This document shows, one piece after another, positions 1-9,004 of a stretch of 64,000 nucleotides of DNA. The translations under genes were made by a program, and so were the position numbers. This DNA is from Parahoeflea alexandrii. Lineage in GTDB: Bacteria > Pseudomonadota > Alphaproteobacteria > Rhizobiales > Rhizobiaceae. The notes under the pieces were generated by a model. The model worked only from the letters and a program-made list of their open reading frames with translations, had not been told where the DNA came from and searched no databases. The DNA lies in assembly GCF_024105735.1 (NCBI RefSeq), contig NZ_JAAAML010000003.1:372001-436000 (forward strand), in the 5' to 3' direction. Each line of letters begins with the position of its first letter. Position 1 is the stretch's first letter.

Positions 1-473
1 TCCTCTGGACCACCAATCCCGAGCAGCGCACCGAACTGTGGAAGGCGCGCCACAATGCCTACTGGGCCTCGTTGCAGCTCAGGCCCGGTGCCAAGGGCAT
101 CTCGACCGATGTCTGCGTACCGATCTCCAGGCTCGCCGAATGTGTCGCCGCAACCCAGGAAGACATCGCCGCCGCCGGATTGATCGCGCCGATTGTCGGT
201 CACGCCGGAGATGGAAACTTTCATGTTCTCATCCTGCTCGACACCGATGTTCCCGCCGAGATCAAGGCCGCTGAGGACTTCGTCGGGCGGCTCAATGCGC
301 GTGCCCTGGCGATGGATGGAACCTGCACCGGTGAACATGGTATAGGTCAGGGCAAGCAGCCCTATCTCTCCCTGGAAATGGGGGAGGGGGTATCGGTGAT
401 GCGGCAGATCAAGCAGGCGCTCGACCCCATGAACATCATGAACCCGGGCAAGATTTTTTCGTTCGAGAGCTGA
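1..473 (+). CDS. FAD-linked oxidase C-terminal fragment (D-lactate dehydrogenase / GlcD family), 5' truncated
   Basis: The reading frame is open from base 3 and runs off the left edge, so only about 156 C-terminal residues are present. They form the FAD-linked oxidase C-terminal domain: an N-proximal W-K-A-R-H segment, GAKGISTDVCVP, the GHAGDGNFH metal/substrate-loop motif, and the terminal motif GEHGIGQGK followed by LDPMNIMNPGKIF. This arrangement is typical of cytochrome-linked D-lactate dehydrogenases and of glycolate oxidase GlcD, which pass electrons from 2-hydroxy acids to the respiratory chain. The TDVCVP segment favours the D-lactate dehydrogenase branch, but without the FAD-binding half the substrate cannot be fixed. 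The stop is TGA at 471-473. Confidence 0.85.
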   Translation, partial: LWTTNPEQRTELWKARHNAYWASLQLRPGAKGISTDVCVPISRLAECVAATQEDIAAAGLIAPIVGHAGDGNFHVLILLDTDVPAEIKAAEDFVGRLNARALAMDGTCTGEHGIGQGKQPYLSLEMGEGVSVMRQIKQALDPMNIMNPGKIFSFES

Positions 474-517
474 AACCAACAGGCGCGGTCGTGCTGACCG
501 CAAGGGAGGATTGAAAG

Positions 518-3500
518 CTGGTACGGATCTTTGTTGCCATTGGCGGATTGCTTGTTCTGGCGCTGTTTACGGCACTGATTGCGCCCTATTTCATCGACTG
601 GAGCAGCTACCGGACAGCGTTCGAGGCCGAGGCAAGCCGGATCATCGGCCAGCCGGTCAAGGTGCGCGGCGACGCGGATGCGCGGCTGCTGCCGTTTCCT
701 TCGGTCACGTTCTCGGATGTGGTTGTTGGCGAAGAGGCCGAGCCGGCCATGACCATCAGCCGGTTCTCCATGGATGCGGAACTGGCGCCGTTCCTGAGCG
801 GCGAGGTGCTGATCTTCGACATGCGGGTGGAGGCTCCGAAGGCACTTGTCCGGGTTCTTGAGGATGGCAGGCTCGACTGGGCGCTCAAGCGCAAGCCGAC
901 GCCGCCGGGTGATCTGGTGGTGCTCGAACGGGTCACCATCAGCGACGCCGACATCACCATTGCCGACGACCAGAACGGCCGCACCCACCGTCTGCGCGAC
1001 ATCGACGCGCTGGTCTCGGCGAAGTCACTCTCAGGCCCCTGGACAGTTGAAGCCGAGGGCGAGATCGCCGGCCATCGCGGCGGGGTGTCGATCACCACCG
1101 GGATTGCCCAGTCCGACGGCTCGATCCGGATGCGGGTGAGGGCGGTGCCCGACGACTGGCCGGTGCTGCTTGAAACCGAGGGCGAGGCGCGGATCGAGGA
1201 CAACAAGCCGGTCTATGACGGCCTGTTCACGTTCACCGCCCTGTCGGATCCGGGCGAGGGTGGTGTTGTCTCGGCGAAACCGCTGCTGGTCGCCAAGGGC
1301 GATTTCGCCGCGACCAACGAGCGCCTCGCCATCGAGGAATGGCGGGCCGAGATCGGATTTTCGGCAGATCCCTATATCGTCACCGGACAGGCCACCATCG
1401 ACACCGGGCCAAATCCCGAATTCCTGCTGATTGCCGACGGGCAGCAGATCGACATGGACCGCTTGTCGGGCGATGAAGCCCCCGCCGATGAGACGGTCGC
1501 AGCAGTGCCGCTGGGCCAGCGGCTTGCCCTCGTCAACGCGATGATCGACCGGCTGCCGCCGCCACCGCTGCCCGGACGCATCTCGCTCAATCTGCCTGCG
1601 ATCGTTGCCGGGGATACCACCTTGCGGCAAATCACGCTCGATGCCCGGCCCGATGGCAATGCCTGGCTGGTCGACAGCTTTTCCGCCAATCTTCCCGGCC
1701 GCACAACGGTGGAAGCGCGCGGCCGCCTGGTCTCCGGAACCGGTGCCGGTTTCGACGGGACCCTGACGGTCGCCTCGACCCAGCCCTCGGGCCTTGCCAA
1801 CTGGCTGGTCGGCGATGTCGATCCGGTGATCCGTCGCCTCGGCGCTGCGGGGTTCTCCGCCAATGTCAGCCTGTCTCCGTTGCTGCAGCGCTTCGAGGCC
1901 CTGGAGGTTGCGGTCGGTCCGGCCATTCTCAAGGGAAGGCTCGAACGCCAGACGCCTCAGACCGGTGCACCTTCGCTCTCCGTCGAACTGGCGGGCGACA
2001 CGTTCGACGCCGATGCGGTGCGGGCGCTTGTGCTGCTCGCCGGCGCCGAGAGCAACGCGGTCCGCCCGCTTGATGAGTACAATTTGGCGGGCCGTATTCA
2101 GGCCGACACCTTCGCTATCGGCGATTATCGCCTCGCAGGCCTGGACAGCTCCATGGTCTGGCGCAATGGCGAACTGACCGTCGAGCGGCTGCAGTTCGAT
2201 GATTTCGGCGGCGCTTCGGGAGAATTCAGCGGCACCGTGACCGGGTCTTTTGCAGCGCCGGCCGGCGAGATCACCGGGCGGCTTGAAGCCGCGAACGCTG
2301 CCGGGCTGTTCGTTCTTGCCGAGCGCATCAGCGGCGGCCATCAGCTAATCCGCCGTCTTGGAGCAAACGGCACCGCCTTCGATCAGTTGAGCGCGGATGT
2401 GAGGCTGACGCTTGATCCCGATGCCGGCCCTGCGCTTAATCTCAGCGGTGTCACCGGTGGCAGCAGCTACCGGGTCACCGCGTCGGGCACTGGCCTTGCG
2501 CCGGGCGGAGACGGCCCCAAAACCATTACCATCACAGCGGAGAACTCCGAAGCCTACCGGATTATCGAGCAGCTCGGTTATGCGGTCCTGCCGCTCGAGG
2601 GCGTGGGGCCAGCGGCACTGCAGCTCAACGCCTCCGGCGGCGCCGATGACGGCGACCTGGTGATAGACGCCCAACTGACCGCAGCCGGCGCGCAAGTGAC
2701 GCTCGACGGCAATGCACGCATCCCGGCGGTGGAACCCTCGTCAGGTCTTTTCAAACTGGCCGTGACCGCGGACGATGTCGAGCCGTTCGTGATGATGTTC
2801 GGCCACTCGCTGCCCCAGGCCGGAGCCGGACTGCCCGTGTCGATGACGGCAAGCCTGGCCATGAACGATGACATGCTGCTGCTCTCGGAGATCGCGGGAA
2901 GGGCCGAAGAAAATGCCTTTGCAGGCCGGCTTGAGTTCGACCGGTCAGCGGCCGATATCTCCGGCGAAGGCCGGTTGCGTGTTGATTTCGCAAATCTCGA
3001 ATGGCTGGCCGAACTGGCGCTCGGGCCGCAACTCTTCGGCAATGACGGTGCGACCTGGAGCGATCAGCCATTCCTTCCGCCGGCCCCCGGCCAGCCGCAG
3101 TTGCGGATCGCGCTCGAGGCCGGGCAGATCGATCTCTCCCGCGGTGGCGTGGCCCGTAACGTCAAGGCCGACCTTTCCACCGGCCTCGGCCTGATGGCGC
3201 TTGAAAACGTGGAGGCCGACTGGTTTGGCGGCCGTCTGGGTGGCCGTGTCTCGCTGAGCAATGCAGATGGCTCGGTGTTCCTGTCGGGCCGGATCGACGC
3301 CGGGGGGGCCGACCTTGCCGCTCTTGAGCGCGCGGTGCGCGGCGCTTCCGTGTTTTCGGGCACGTCCAGCGCCAGCGTCAGCCTCGAAGGCACCGGCAAA
3401 TCCCTGCGCGAACTCGTGTCTTCGCTTGCCGGCGGCGGCGAGCTTTCGGTCGGGGACCTGGCCGTTGCCGGCCTCGACCCGACCGCTTTTGACCGCATCC

Positions 3501-4435
3501 TCGGCAGGGCAGATCGCGAGGGCTTCGAGATCGAGACGGGCGCGGTGGCTGAGCTGGTAGACGAGCTGATGAGCGGCGGCGAAATGACAGCGGAAAACCT
3601 GAGCCTGCCGTTCACCCTGACCGGCGGTGTCATGCGCTTCAGCAATACCGGGTTCAGCGATGAAGGGGCGGAACTGGCCGGCGACGCCCGGGTGGACCTC
3701 GTCGGCCTGCGGCTCCAGTCGGACTGGCGGCTGACATTCGAGCCGGGTGTCGAGGCTATTGCCGGTGGCGACCCTTCGGTGGTGTTCACGCTTGGTGGCC
3801 TGCTGGTTGATCCGGCCGTATCGATCGATGCCGGCCAGCTGACAAACTATCTTTCGATGCGGGCCTTCGAGCGCGAGCGCCGCAAGGTCGAACTGCTGCA
3901 GGCTGGGGTTGTCGAGAAGCAGCGGCTGCGCCGCGAGATCGCGCTTCTGAACGAACGCGCGGCTCAGCGCGAGGCCGCCGAAGCCGCACGGTTGGCCGCA
4001 GAGGAGGCTGCCCGGATCGCCGCGGAGCAGGAGGCGCAACGGGCCGCTGAACAGGCCGCCCGTGAGGCCGAAGAACAGGCTCAGCGCGACCGGGAGCAGC
4101 AGGCCGCGGCCCAACGCGCCGCGGAGGAAGCCGCGCGGCTTGCGGCGGAAGAACAAGAACGGCAGGCCGAGGAAAAGGCGCGGCGTCTTCAGCAGGAACG
4201 GCAAGCGGCCCAGCGGGCTGCAGAGGAGGCCGCGCGGCAGGAAGGCCTTGCGGATGAGCAAGGCGCGATTGAGCGCCGGCCGTTGCCGAGCCCGCTCGAG
4301 AGCCCGCCCAATTCACCGGCCGATCCGCCCTCGGCCATCGCCGACGATCCGCAAGCCCGGGATCTGCCACGGTTGCGATTTGACGATCTGCCCGGTGTCG
4401 AGGACCCCATCCGCAGCCTGATCGACGGAAATTAA
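518..4435 (+). CDS. Large AsmA-family envelope protein with a C-terminal coiled coil
   Basis: About 1,305 residues if read from CTG at 518. An N-terminal membrane anchor (VRIFVAIGGLLVLALF, then PYFIDW) leads into a long periplasmic region with AsmA/DUF3971-like repeats; the last 180 or so residues are an Ala/Glu/Arg/Gln-rich coiled coil (about 1120-1250) and a Pro-rich tail. AsmA-like proteins are thought to help move lipids or fold proteins between the inner and outer membranes. The start is unusual. The first standard start in frame is TTG at 548, which cuts into the anchor, whereas CTG at 518 lies 8 bases after a strong GGAGG (505-509) and restores the full VRIFVAIGG anchor. It lies alone on the plus strand and converges with the following minus-strand genes. 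Confidence 0.85.
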   Translation: MVRIFVAIGGLLVLALFTALIAPYFIDWSSYRTAFEAEASRIIGQPVKVRGDADARLLPFPSVTFSDVVVGEEAEPAMTISRFSMDAELAPFLSGEVLIFDMRVEAPKALVRVLEDGRLDWALKRKPTPPGDLVVLERVTISDADITIADDQNGRTHRLRDIDALVSAKSLSGPWTVEAEGEIAGHRGGVSITTGIAQSDGSIRMRVRAVPDDWPVLLETEGEARIEDNKPVYDGLFTFTALSDPGEGGVVSAKPLLVAKGDFAATNERLAIEEWRAEIGFSADPYIVTGQATIDTGPNPEFLLIADGQQIDMDRLSGDEAPADETVAAVPLGQRLALVNAMIDRLPPPPLPGRISLNLPAIVAGDTTLRQITLDARPDGNAWLVDSFSANLPGRTTVEARGRLVSGTGAGFDGTLTVASTQPSGLANWLVGDVDPVIRRLGAAGFSANVSLSPLLQRFEALEVAVGPAILKGRLERQTPQTGAPSLSVELAGDTFDADAVRALVLLAGAESNAVRPLDEYNLAGRIQADTFAIGDYRLAGLDSSMVWRNGELTVERLQFDDFGGASGEFSGTVTGSFAAPAGEITGRLEAANAAGLFVLAERISGGHQLIRRLGANGTAFDQLSADVRLTLDPDAGPALNLSGVTGGSSYRVTASGTGLAPGGDGPKTITITAENSEAYRIIEQLGYAVLPLEGVGPAALQLNASGGADDGDLVIDAQLTAAGAQVTLDGNARIPAVEPSSGLFKLAVTADDVEPFVMMFGHSLPQAGAGLPVSMTASLAMNDDMLLLSEIAGRAEENAFAGRLEFDRSAADISGEGRLRVDFANLEWLAELALGPQLFGNDGATWSDQPFLPPAPGQPQLRIALEAGQIDLSRGGVARNVKADLSTGLGLMALENVEADWFGGRLGGRVSLSNADGSVFLSGRIDAGGADLAALERAVRGASVFSGTSSASVSLEGTGKSLRELVSSLAGGGELSVGDLAVAGLDPTAFDRILGRADREGFEIETGAVAELVDELMSGGEMTAENLSLPFTLTGGVMRFSNTGFSDEGAELAGDARVDLVGLRLQSDWRLTFEPGVEAIAGGDPSVVFTLGGLLVDPAVSIDAGQLTNYLSMRAFERERRKVELLQAGVVEKQRLRREIALLNERAAQREAAEAARLAAEEAARIAAEQEAQRAAEQAAREAEEQAQRDREQQAAAQRAAEEAARLAAEEQERQAEEKARRLQQERQAAQRAAEEAARQEGLADEQGAIERRPLPSPLESPPNSPADPPSAIADDPQARDLPRLRFDDLPGVEDPIRSLIDGN

Positions 4436-4558
4436 CCGGCTCCGCCGGACTTTGCTTGCCGGCGTCCGGGTTGTTTCTGCTGGTTGCGGTATCTCTCCAA
4501 CGACGCGACCGCGGGTCGCCCGGGCCCCTCGTATCTGGGCGCGCGAGTTGCAGCGGCC

Positions 4559-4804
4559 TCAGTCGTGCGAAATGGTCTCATCCCGGCGCTTGAGCGCCCA
4601 GTCGAGCACGGCGAGCCGGATGGCCGATGACAGGTTGACCGGTGTGACTTGCGCGCTGTCGATCTCGGCAATCAGGGCTGCGACCGCGATGTTGCGCTCA
4701 TCGGCCATCTGCCTGAGCGCATCCATGAACGCGTCTTCGAGTGTGATGCTGGTGCGGTGGCCGCGAATGCTCACCGAATGTTTGCGCATACGGCCTTCGG
4801 CCAT
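4559..4804 (-). CDS. Ribbon-helix-helix (RHH_4) domain protein
   Basis: 81 residues. The segment RKHSVSIRGHRTSITLEDAFMDALRQMA matches the RHH_4 fold of small alphaproteobacterial DNA-binding proteins: a beta strand with SVSI, then a helix-turn-helix. The C-terminal half (NLSSAIRLAVLDWALKRR) is the usual conserved tail of this family. It is the last gene of a minus-strand cluster running sspB, DUF4169, RHH, with only 3 bases to the DUF4169 stop, so cotranscription is likely. Its target is unknown. Family call is firm; function is not. Confidence 0.8.
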   Translation of the reverse strand: MAEGRMRKHSVSIRGHRTSITLEDAFMDALRQMADERNIAVAALIAEIDSAQVTPVNLSSAIRLAVLDWALKRRDETISHD

Positions 4805-4807
4805 GCC

Positions 4808-5023
4808 CTAGGAGGTTCCCTTGTCGGGCTCGGGTGCCGATGTGTCCGGTTCGCGGCGTGAGGCATCGAGTTCGCGGTCAGCCTTTTCGTTGCGGGCCCG
4901 CGCCAGCGTGCGTTCAGCCTTGGAACGACCGTGCTCAAACCGGTTGCGTTCGGCCTCGGCCTCCCTGGCGGTGCGGTCGCGCCGCTTGCGGGCCATGCGC
5001 AGATTGACGACGTCGCCGCTCAC
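4808..5023 (-). CDS. DUF4169 family protein
   Basis: 71 residues, very rich in Arg, Lys, Glu and Ala. The start is GTG at 5023, giving the family's N-terminus SGDVVNLRMARK, followed by a charged helix (RDRTAREAEAERNRFEHGRSKAE). DUF4169 proteins are small, highly charged and uncharacterised, and in Hyphomicrobiales are often seen beside sspB. The gene starts 13 bases after the sspB stop and ends 3 bases before the RHH gene. An RNA- or nucleic-acid-binding role would fit the charge but is speculation. Confidence 0.8.
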   Translation of the reverse strand: MSGDVVNLRMARKRRDRTAREAEAERNRFEHGRSKAERTLARARNEKADRELDASRREPDTSAPEPDKGTS

Positions 5024-5036
5024 AGCACTGCTCTCG

Positions 5037-5600
5037 TCAGTTCTTCTTGCGGAAGGAATCGAGCGAGACCACATCCGCGCCAGGCTTCTTCGACCCGTCG
5101 GGATCGGTGTCGTCATCATCGCCATTGTCCGCGGCGGCTGCATCGTCCTTGGCCGAGGGCTCGACAAGCCGTTCGATGGTGCCTGCCAGTTCCGCGCGGT
5201 CGTCATCCTCGTCGTCGCCGCCATCATTGGCTGCCACATCGAGAACGGTGTCGAACTCCAGTTCGAAATTGACCGACGGATCGTAAAACCCGCGGATGGC
5301 GGCAAACGGCACCACCAACTTCTCGGGTTTGTCGGAAAAGGACAGGCCGATCTCGAACAGCGATTCCGTCACTTTCAGGTCCCAGAACTGGTGCTGCACC
5401 ACGATGGTCATCTGCTCCGGGTAGCGCTCCTTGAGCGCGGTCGAAATCCGCACGCCCGGGGCTTCGGTGAGGAAAGTGATGAAAAAATGATGGTCGCCCG
5501 GCAGGTAGCCGGTCACTGCCACTTCGGACAGCACCTTGCGGATCACGCCACGCAGCGCGTCCTGGGCAAGAATGTCGTATCGAATGTGGTCTTGCGGCAT
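5037..5600 (-). CDS. sspB: SspB, ClpXP protease adaptor (alpha type)
   Basis: 187 residues from ATG at 5600, the start matching family N-termini (MPQDHIRYDILAQDALRGVIRKVL) and preceded by AGGAAAG. The SspB fold covers about residues 1-130 (GDHHFFITF, PEQMTIVVQHQFWDL, FEIGLSFSDKPEKLVVPFAAI). An acidic low-complexity linker follows, ending in a short conserved tail (DVVSLDSFRKK), equivalent to the ClpX-binding XB peptide. SspB tethers ssrA-tagged proteins to ClpX for degradation. It lies directly downstream of the tmRNA gene that makes the tag, on the same strand. A longer in-frame ATG at 5678 exists but has no family support. Confidence 0.92.
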   Translation of the reverse strand: MPQDHIRYDILAQDALRGVIRKVLSEVAVTGYLPGDHHFFITFLTEAPGVRISTALKERYPEQMTIVVQHQFWDLKVTESLFEIGLSFSDKPEKLVVPFAAIRGFYDPSVNFELEFDTVLDVAANDGGDDEDDDRAELAGTIERLVEPSAKDDAAAADNGDDDDTDPDGSKKPGADVVSLDSFRKKN

Positions 5601-5849
5601 CAGCGCGTTCTTTCCTGTCTGGGCTCGGTTGGGGAGCCAATTCGCATTGATCAGGGCGGTTTGCTGCCGCTGATTCATTTATCTTTCTTAGCGGAAAGCC
5701 GGTTTGCTTGAAAGCTGTGTTGCGGGAGAAAGCCGGATTGTATCCGCAAACATTCACTACACAGCGCATCCGGCGGTCCGGAACCTGCGGCGTTCCCGGC
5801 TGCATGCGGAAGGGGCTGTTGGATGCGCCCGGTCTGCGCAGGAGGGAAA

Positions 5850-6185
5850 GTGGAGGTTTCTGTTGCCAGGTACCTCCGAACCCCGCCTAGAAGTGCGACC
5901 CCCTAGGACTTAATTTGAAGTGTCACACCGCCATTAGGCAGCGAGACGAGCTTCCGCATAGTTGTCGTTTGCAACTACAAGTTTAGCCCGATAACGGTGG
6001 TACAATGCCGAACAAAAAGTCGCTCTTTACACCCTCGTCGATCCTGTTTCGCCCCCATCATCATCCGGCCGTAAGGCCTTTGCGGCGTGTCGCCGGATCA
6101 TGGTGGAGGCGCCGGGTACCGCCCCCGGGTCCGAATGGTTTATTGCAACGCTCGTTTATTGTCATAGCTGCTTGCGCAGCACTCC
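5850..6185 (-). ncRNA. ssrA: Transfer-messenger RNA, two-piece permuted alphaproteobacterial form
   Basis: Read on the minus strand, the order is acceptor piece first, coding piece second. The acceptor piece (about 6101-6185) ends in GGCGCCTCCACCA, with CCA encoded at 6101-6103. A spacer of about 45 bases follows that is removed in maturation. The coding piece begins GGGGGCGAAACAGGATCGAC at 6056, the conserved tmRNA 5' end. The tag frame GCAAACGACAAC... reads ANDNYAEARLAA and ends with TAA at about 5932-5934, followed by pseudoknot-like sequence and a GGAGGT/ACCTCC hairpin at 5852-5877. The tag resembles those I recall from rhizobia. tmRNA with SmpB rescues stalled ribosomes. Exact mature ends are estimates. 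Confidence 0.93.
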
Positions 6186-6335
6186 CAATATAGGGGGCCT
6201 CCCCCCCGATGAAAAGGGGTTAATCACCGCAACGGACTATTGACAGCTTCTGCTTCCGCGCCAAACATGCAGATGTTGAATTGCTAACGGAGGGCGGTTC
6301 CGGGAGGGGCGGCTTCCAGTCCAAGGGGAATATCC

Positions 6336-6644
6336 ATGACTGACTACGCAGCCGATGTGAAGAAATATGACGCCGGTGCATCCGATGAAATCATCGGCAA
6401 GATTGTCAAGCATCTCGGAATTGCACTGAGAAGCCGCGATTCTTCGATGGTTGCTTGTTCGGATCCGTCGGAGCTTGCGCGCGTTTCTGAAAAATGGTGT
6501 GGCAAGAAGCTCGGCGTCAGCGGGGCTGCCGCAGATGATGCAGTCGCCAAGGTCTGCGAAATGATGAAGGGCGACAACTCCAAGGCGCGCGTGACCTTCT
6601 ACTATCTGGTCGCCAAGGAACTCGGCAAACTCGGCGATCTCTGA
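6336..6644 (+). CDS. DUF2853 family protein
   Basis: 102 residues. The family pattern is clear: MTDYAADVKKY at the start, a central SRDSSMVACSDPSELARV with RVSEKWCGKKLG, and AVAKVCEMMKGDNSKARVTFYYLVAKELGKL at the end. DUF2853 proteins are short, soluble, helical and of unknown role. The gene stands alone between the divergent tmRNA gene and a strong terminator, so it is probably monocistronic. A TTGACA at about 6239-6244 could be its -35 element, but no good -10 was seen. Confidence 0.85.
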   Translation: MTDYAADVKKYDAGASDEIIGKIVKHLGIALRSRDSSMVACSDPSELARVSEKWCGKKLGVSGAAADDAVAKVCEMMKGDNSKARVTFYYLVAKELGKLGDL

Positions 6645-6667
6645 TCCCGAGCCGCCAGATCTGCAAA

Positions 6668-6705
6668 ATCCCGCCATGGTCAGTCCGGCCATGGCGGGAT
6701 TTGTA
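6668..6705 (+). terminator. Rho-independent terminator after the DUF2853 gene
   Basis: A perfect 12-bp stem, ATCCCGCCATGG (6668-6679) with CCATGGCGGGAT (6689-6700), around a 9-base loop and followed by TTTG. It begins 24 bases after the stop codon. Confidence 0.85.
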
Positions 6706-6862
6706 TATCCCGACAGCGGATGAGCAGGCACCCATCGTGCATGGCCTGAACCACTGTCCTCCAAGCCATACATGAGCGGCAGCGGATATCGCTCTGTCCC
6801 TTGCTAGGCACCGGGCAGGGCCGGTGGTATTGTCCTCTCCGGGTTGGAGGAGGGTGATCGTG

Positions 6863-8023
6863 ATGGCTACCGGCGGCATCACCATTCTGGTCGGCACCAC
6901 AAAGGGTGCCTTCCTGATTTCAGGCGGAGACAGCCGTGCAGGCTGGACCGTCAGCGGACCGTTCTGCGAAGGCTGGCCGATCAACCACATCGTTGGTGAT
7001 CCGGCGACGGGAGCGCTCTGGGCCGCGGGCGGCGGCGACTGGCACGGGGCCGGCGTCTGGCGCTCTCTCGATGGCGGCGGCACCTGGGAGCTTGCGCGGT
7101 TGACGCGCGGCACGATGGATGACTGGGCCGAGAACGACCCGGACTTCGCGGCCATGATCGGCTGGAACGGCGAGGTCTTGCCGTTCACCGACACGTTCTC
7201 GCAGATCTGGTCGCTGGGCCATGCCCACGGCACGCTCTATGCCGGAACCAAGCCCGCCAGCCTGCTGGCGAGCACCGATGGCGGGATATCGTGGGAAAAG
7301 GTCGAGGGTCTGAGCAATCATCCCTCCGCCGGCAGCTGGAACCCCGGCGCCGCAGGCCTGGTGCTGCACACCATCGTCGCCGATCCGGCGGATCCGAAAA
7401 AGCTCTGGATCGGCATCTCCGCCGCCGGCGTGTTCGCCACCGAGGATGGCGGCGTCACCTGGGAGCGGCGCAACCGCCTTTCCAATTCAGACAATTGCGG
7501 CCATCACGATCATCCAGCCGCGCCGCGTGACGGCGAGATCGGCCATTGCGTGCACAACATGATGCGTGCGCCGGGAGCCGGCGACCTGCTGTACCAGCAG
7601 AACCATCACGGTGTGTGGCGCTCGGTCGACGGGGGGCGCAACTGGGATGACATCACCGAAGGGCTGCCTTCGACATTCGGGTTTCCCATCCGGGTGCATC
7701 CGCGCGACCCCGACACCATCTGGACCCTGCCGCTCAACGGCGACAGCCAGGGCCGCTATCCGCCCGATGCGGCGGCGGCGGTCTGGCGTTCGCGCGATGG
7801 CGGGGCAAGCTGGCAGGATCTGCGTCAGGGCCTGCCGCAGCAAAGCTGCTTTTTTACCGTGTTGCGCCAGGCCATGGCAGGCGATGCGCGGGACCCGGCC
7901 GGGATCTATTTCGGCACCAACTCGGGCTCGGTCTTCGCCAGCCTCGACGAGGGCGACAGCTGGGACGAGATCGCCCGGCACCTGCCGACGATCCTGGCCG
8001 TCGAGGTGCTGGACCGGGCCTGA
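6863..8023 (+). CDS. BNR / sortilin-like beta-propeller protein
   Basis: 386 residues from ATG at 6863, 9 bases after GGAGGAGGG; GTG codons at 6854 and 6860 are alternatives. Six Asp-box (BNR) repeats of the form S-x-D-G-G-x-x-W are spread through it: SLDGGGTWE, STDGGISWE, TEDGGVTWE, SVDGGRNWD, SRDGGASWQ and SLDEGDSWD. These mark a beta-propeller like that of sialidases and VPS10 proteins. No secretion signal is visible, and sialidase catalytic residues are not evident, so the label exo-alpha-sialidase used for relatives is probably too specific. The gene has no obvious operon partner; thyA begins 184 bases later. Confidence 0.8.
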   Translation: MATGGITILVGTTKGAFLISGGDSRAGWTVSGPFCEGWPINHIVGDPATGALWAAGGGDWHGAGVWRSLDGGGTWELARLTRGTMDDWAENDPDFAAMIGWNGEVLPFTDTFSQIWSLGHAHGTLYAGTKPASLLASTDGGISWEKVEGLSNHPSAGSWNPGAAGLVLHTIVADPADPKKLWIGISAAGVFATEDGGVTWERRNRLSNSDNCGHHDHPAAPRDGEIGHCVHNMMRAPGAGDLLYQQNHHGVWRSVDGGRNWDDITEGLPSTFGFPIRVHPRDPDTIWTLPLNGDSQGRYPPDAAAAVWRSRDGGASWQDLRQGLPQQSCFFTVLRQAMAGDARDPAGIYFGTNSGSVFASLDEGDSWDEIARHLPTILAVEVLDRA

Positions 8024-8207
8024 CCTTGAAAACCGGAAACCGTATTAGCGCAGGGTAATGGAAATCCTAAAACAAGCTTTTGTGCGAGTTGCCGGATTCA
8101 ATCTGACAAGCTGAGCAACCCGGTTACGGGGATAACCCGCCCGCAGCGTTTAAGCCCGCGCCCAAACCAGCTAGGATCGCACTTCCTCGAATCATCAAGC
8201 GGCGGCC

Positions 8208-9002
8208 ATGCAGCAATATCACGACCTTCTCCGTCTGGTTCTCGACCAGGGTTTTGACCGCGACGACCGCACCGGGACCGGCACGCGCAGCATCTTTGGC
8301 CACCAGATGCGCTTCGATCTGGCGGCGGGCTTCCCGGCGCTGACCACCAAGAAGCTGCATCTCAAGTCGATCATCCACGAGTTGCTGTGGTTCCTCAAGG
8401 GCGACACCAATATCGCCTATCTCAAGGCCAACGGCGTTTCGATCTGGGACGAGTGGGCCGATGAGAACGGCGACCTCGGTCCGGTCTACGGCGCGCAATG
8501 GCGCTCCTGGCCCGCGCCCGACGGCACAACCATCGATCAGATCGCGGGTGTCGTCCGCCAGATCGAGACCAATCCGTCCTCGCGACGTCACATCGTGTCG
8601 GCATGGAACCCGGCTGAGGTCGACAACATGGCGCTGCCACCGTGCCATTGCCTGTTCCAGTTCTATGTCGCCGATGGCAAGCTCTCCTGCCAGCTCTACC
8701 AGCGCTCCGCCGACATCTTCCTCGGCGTGCCCTTCAACATCGCCTCCTATGCGCTTCTGACCATGATGGTGGCGCAGGTGACCGGCCTCAAGCCGGGCGA
8801 TTTTGTCCACACGCTCGGCGATGCCCACATTTACAAGAACCACTTCGATCAGGCGCATCTGCAGCTTTCGCGCGAGCCGAAGGCTTTGCCGGTGATGCGG
8901 ATCAACCCGGATGTCACCGACCTGTTCGCCTTCACCTACGAGGATTTCAGCCTCGAGGGCTACGACCCGCACCCGGCGATTTCAGCGCCGATCGCGGTGT
9001 GA
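8208..9002 (+). CDS. thyA: Thymidylate synthase
   Basis: 264 residues, the usual length for ThyA. It methylates dUMP to dTMP with methylene-tetrahydrofolate, producing dihydrofolate. Landmarks: the phosphate-binding Arg in [12 protein letters not shown] near residue 21, the active-site Cys146 in [12 protein letters not shown], and the [14 protein letters not shown] and [12 protein letters not shown] blocks. It leads an operon with a MazG-like pyrophosphohydrolase (2-base gap) and folA, which recycles the dihydrofolate formed here. Confidence 0.97.
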   Translation: MQQYHDLLRLVLDQGFDRDDRTGTGTRSIFGHQMRFDLAAGFPALTTKKLHLKSIIHELLWFLKGDTNIAYLKANGVSIWDEWADENGDLGPVYGAQWRSWPAPDGTTIDQIAGVVRQIETNPSSRRHIVSAWNPAEVDNMALPPCHCLFQFYVADGKLSCQLYQRSADIFLGVPFNIASYALLTMMVAQVTGLKPGDFVHTLGDAHIYKNHFDQAHLQLSREPKALPVMRINPDVTDLFAFTYEDFSLEGYDPHPAISAPIAV

Positions 9003-9004
9003 CC

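Noticed and set aside
5704-5913. Two short plus-strand frames
   Set aside because: They cover the sspB promoter and the tmRNA 3' end; no Shine-Dalgarno or family match.
6005-6193. Plus-strand frame of 62 codons beside sspB
   Set aside because: It lies antisense to the tmRNA gene, whose conserved ends and tag frame explain the sequence.
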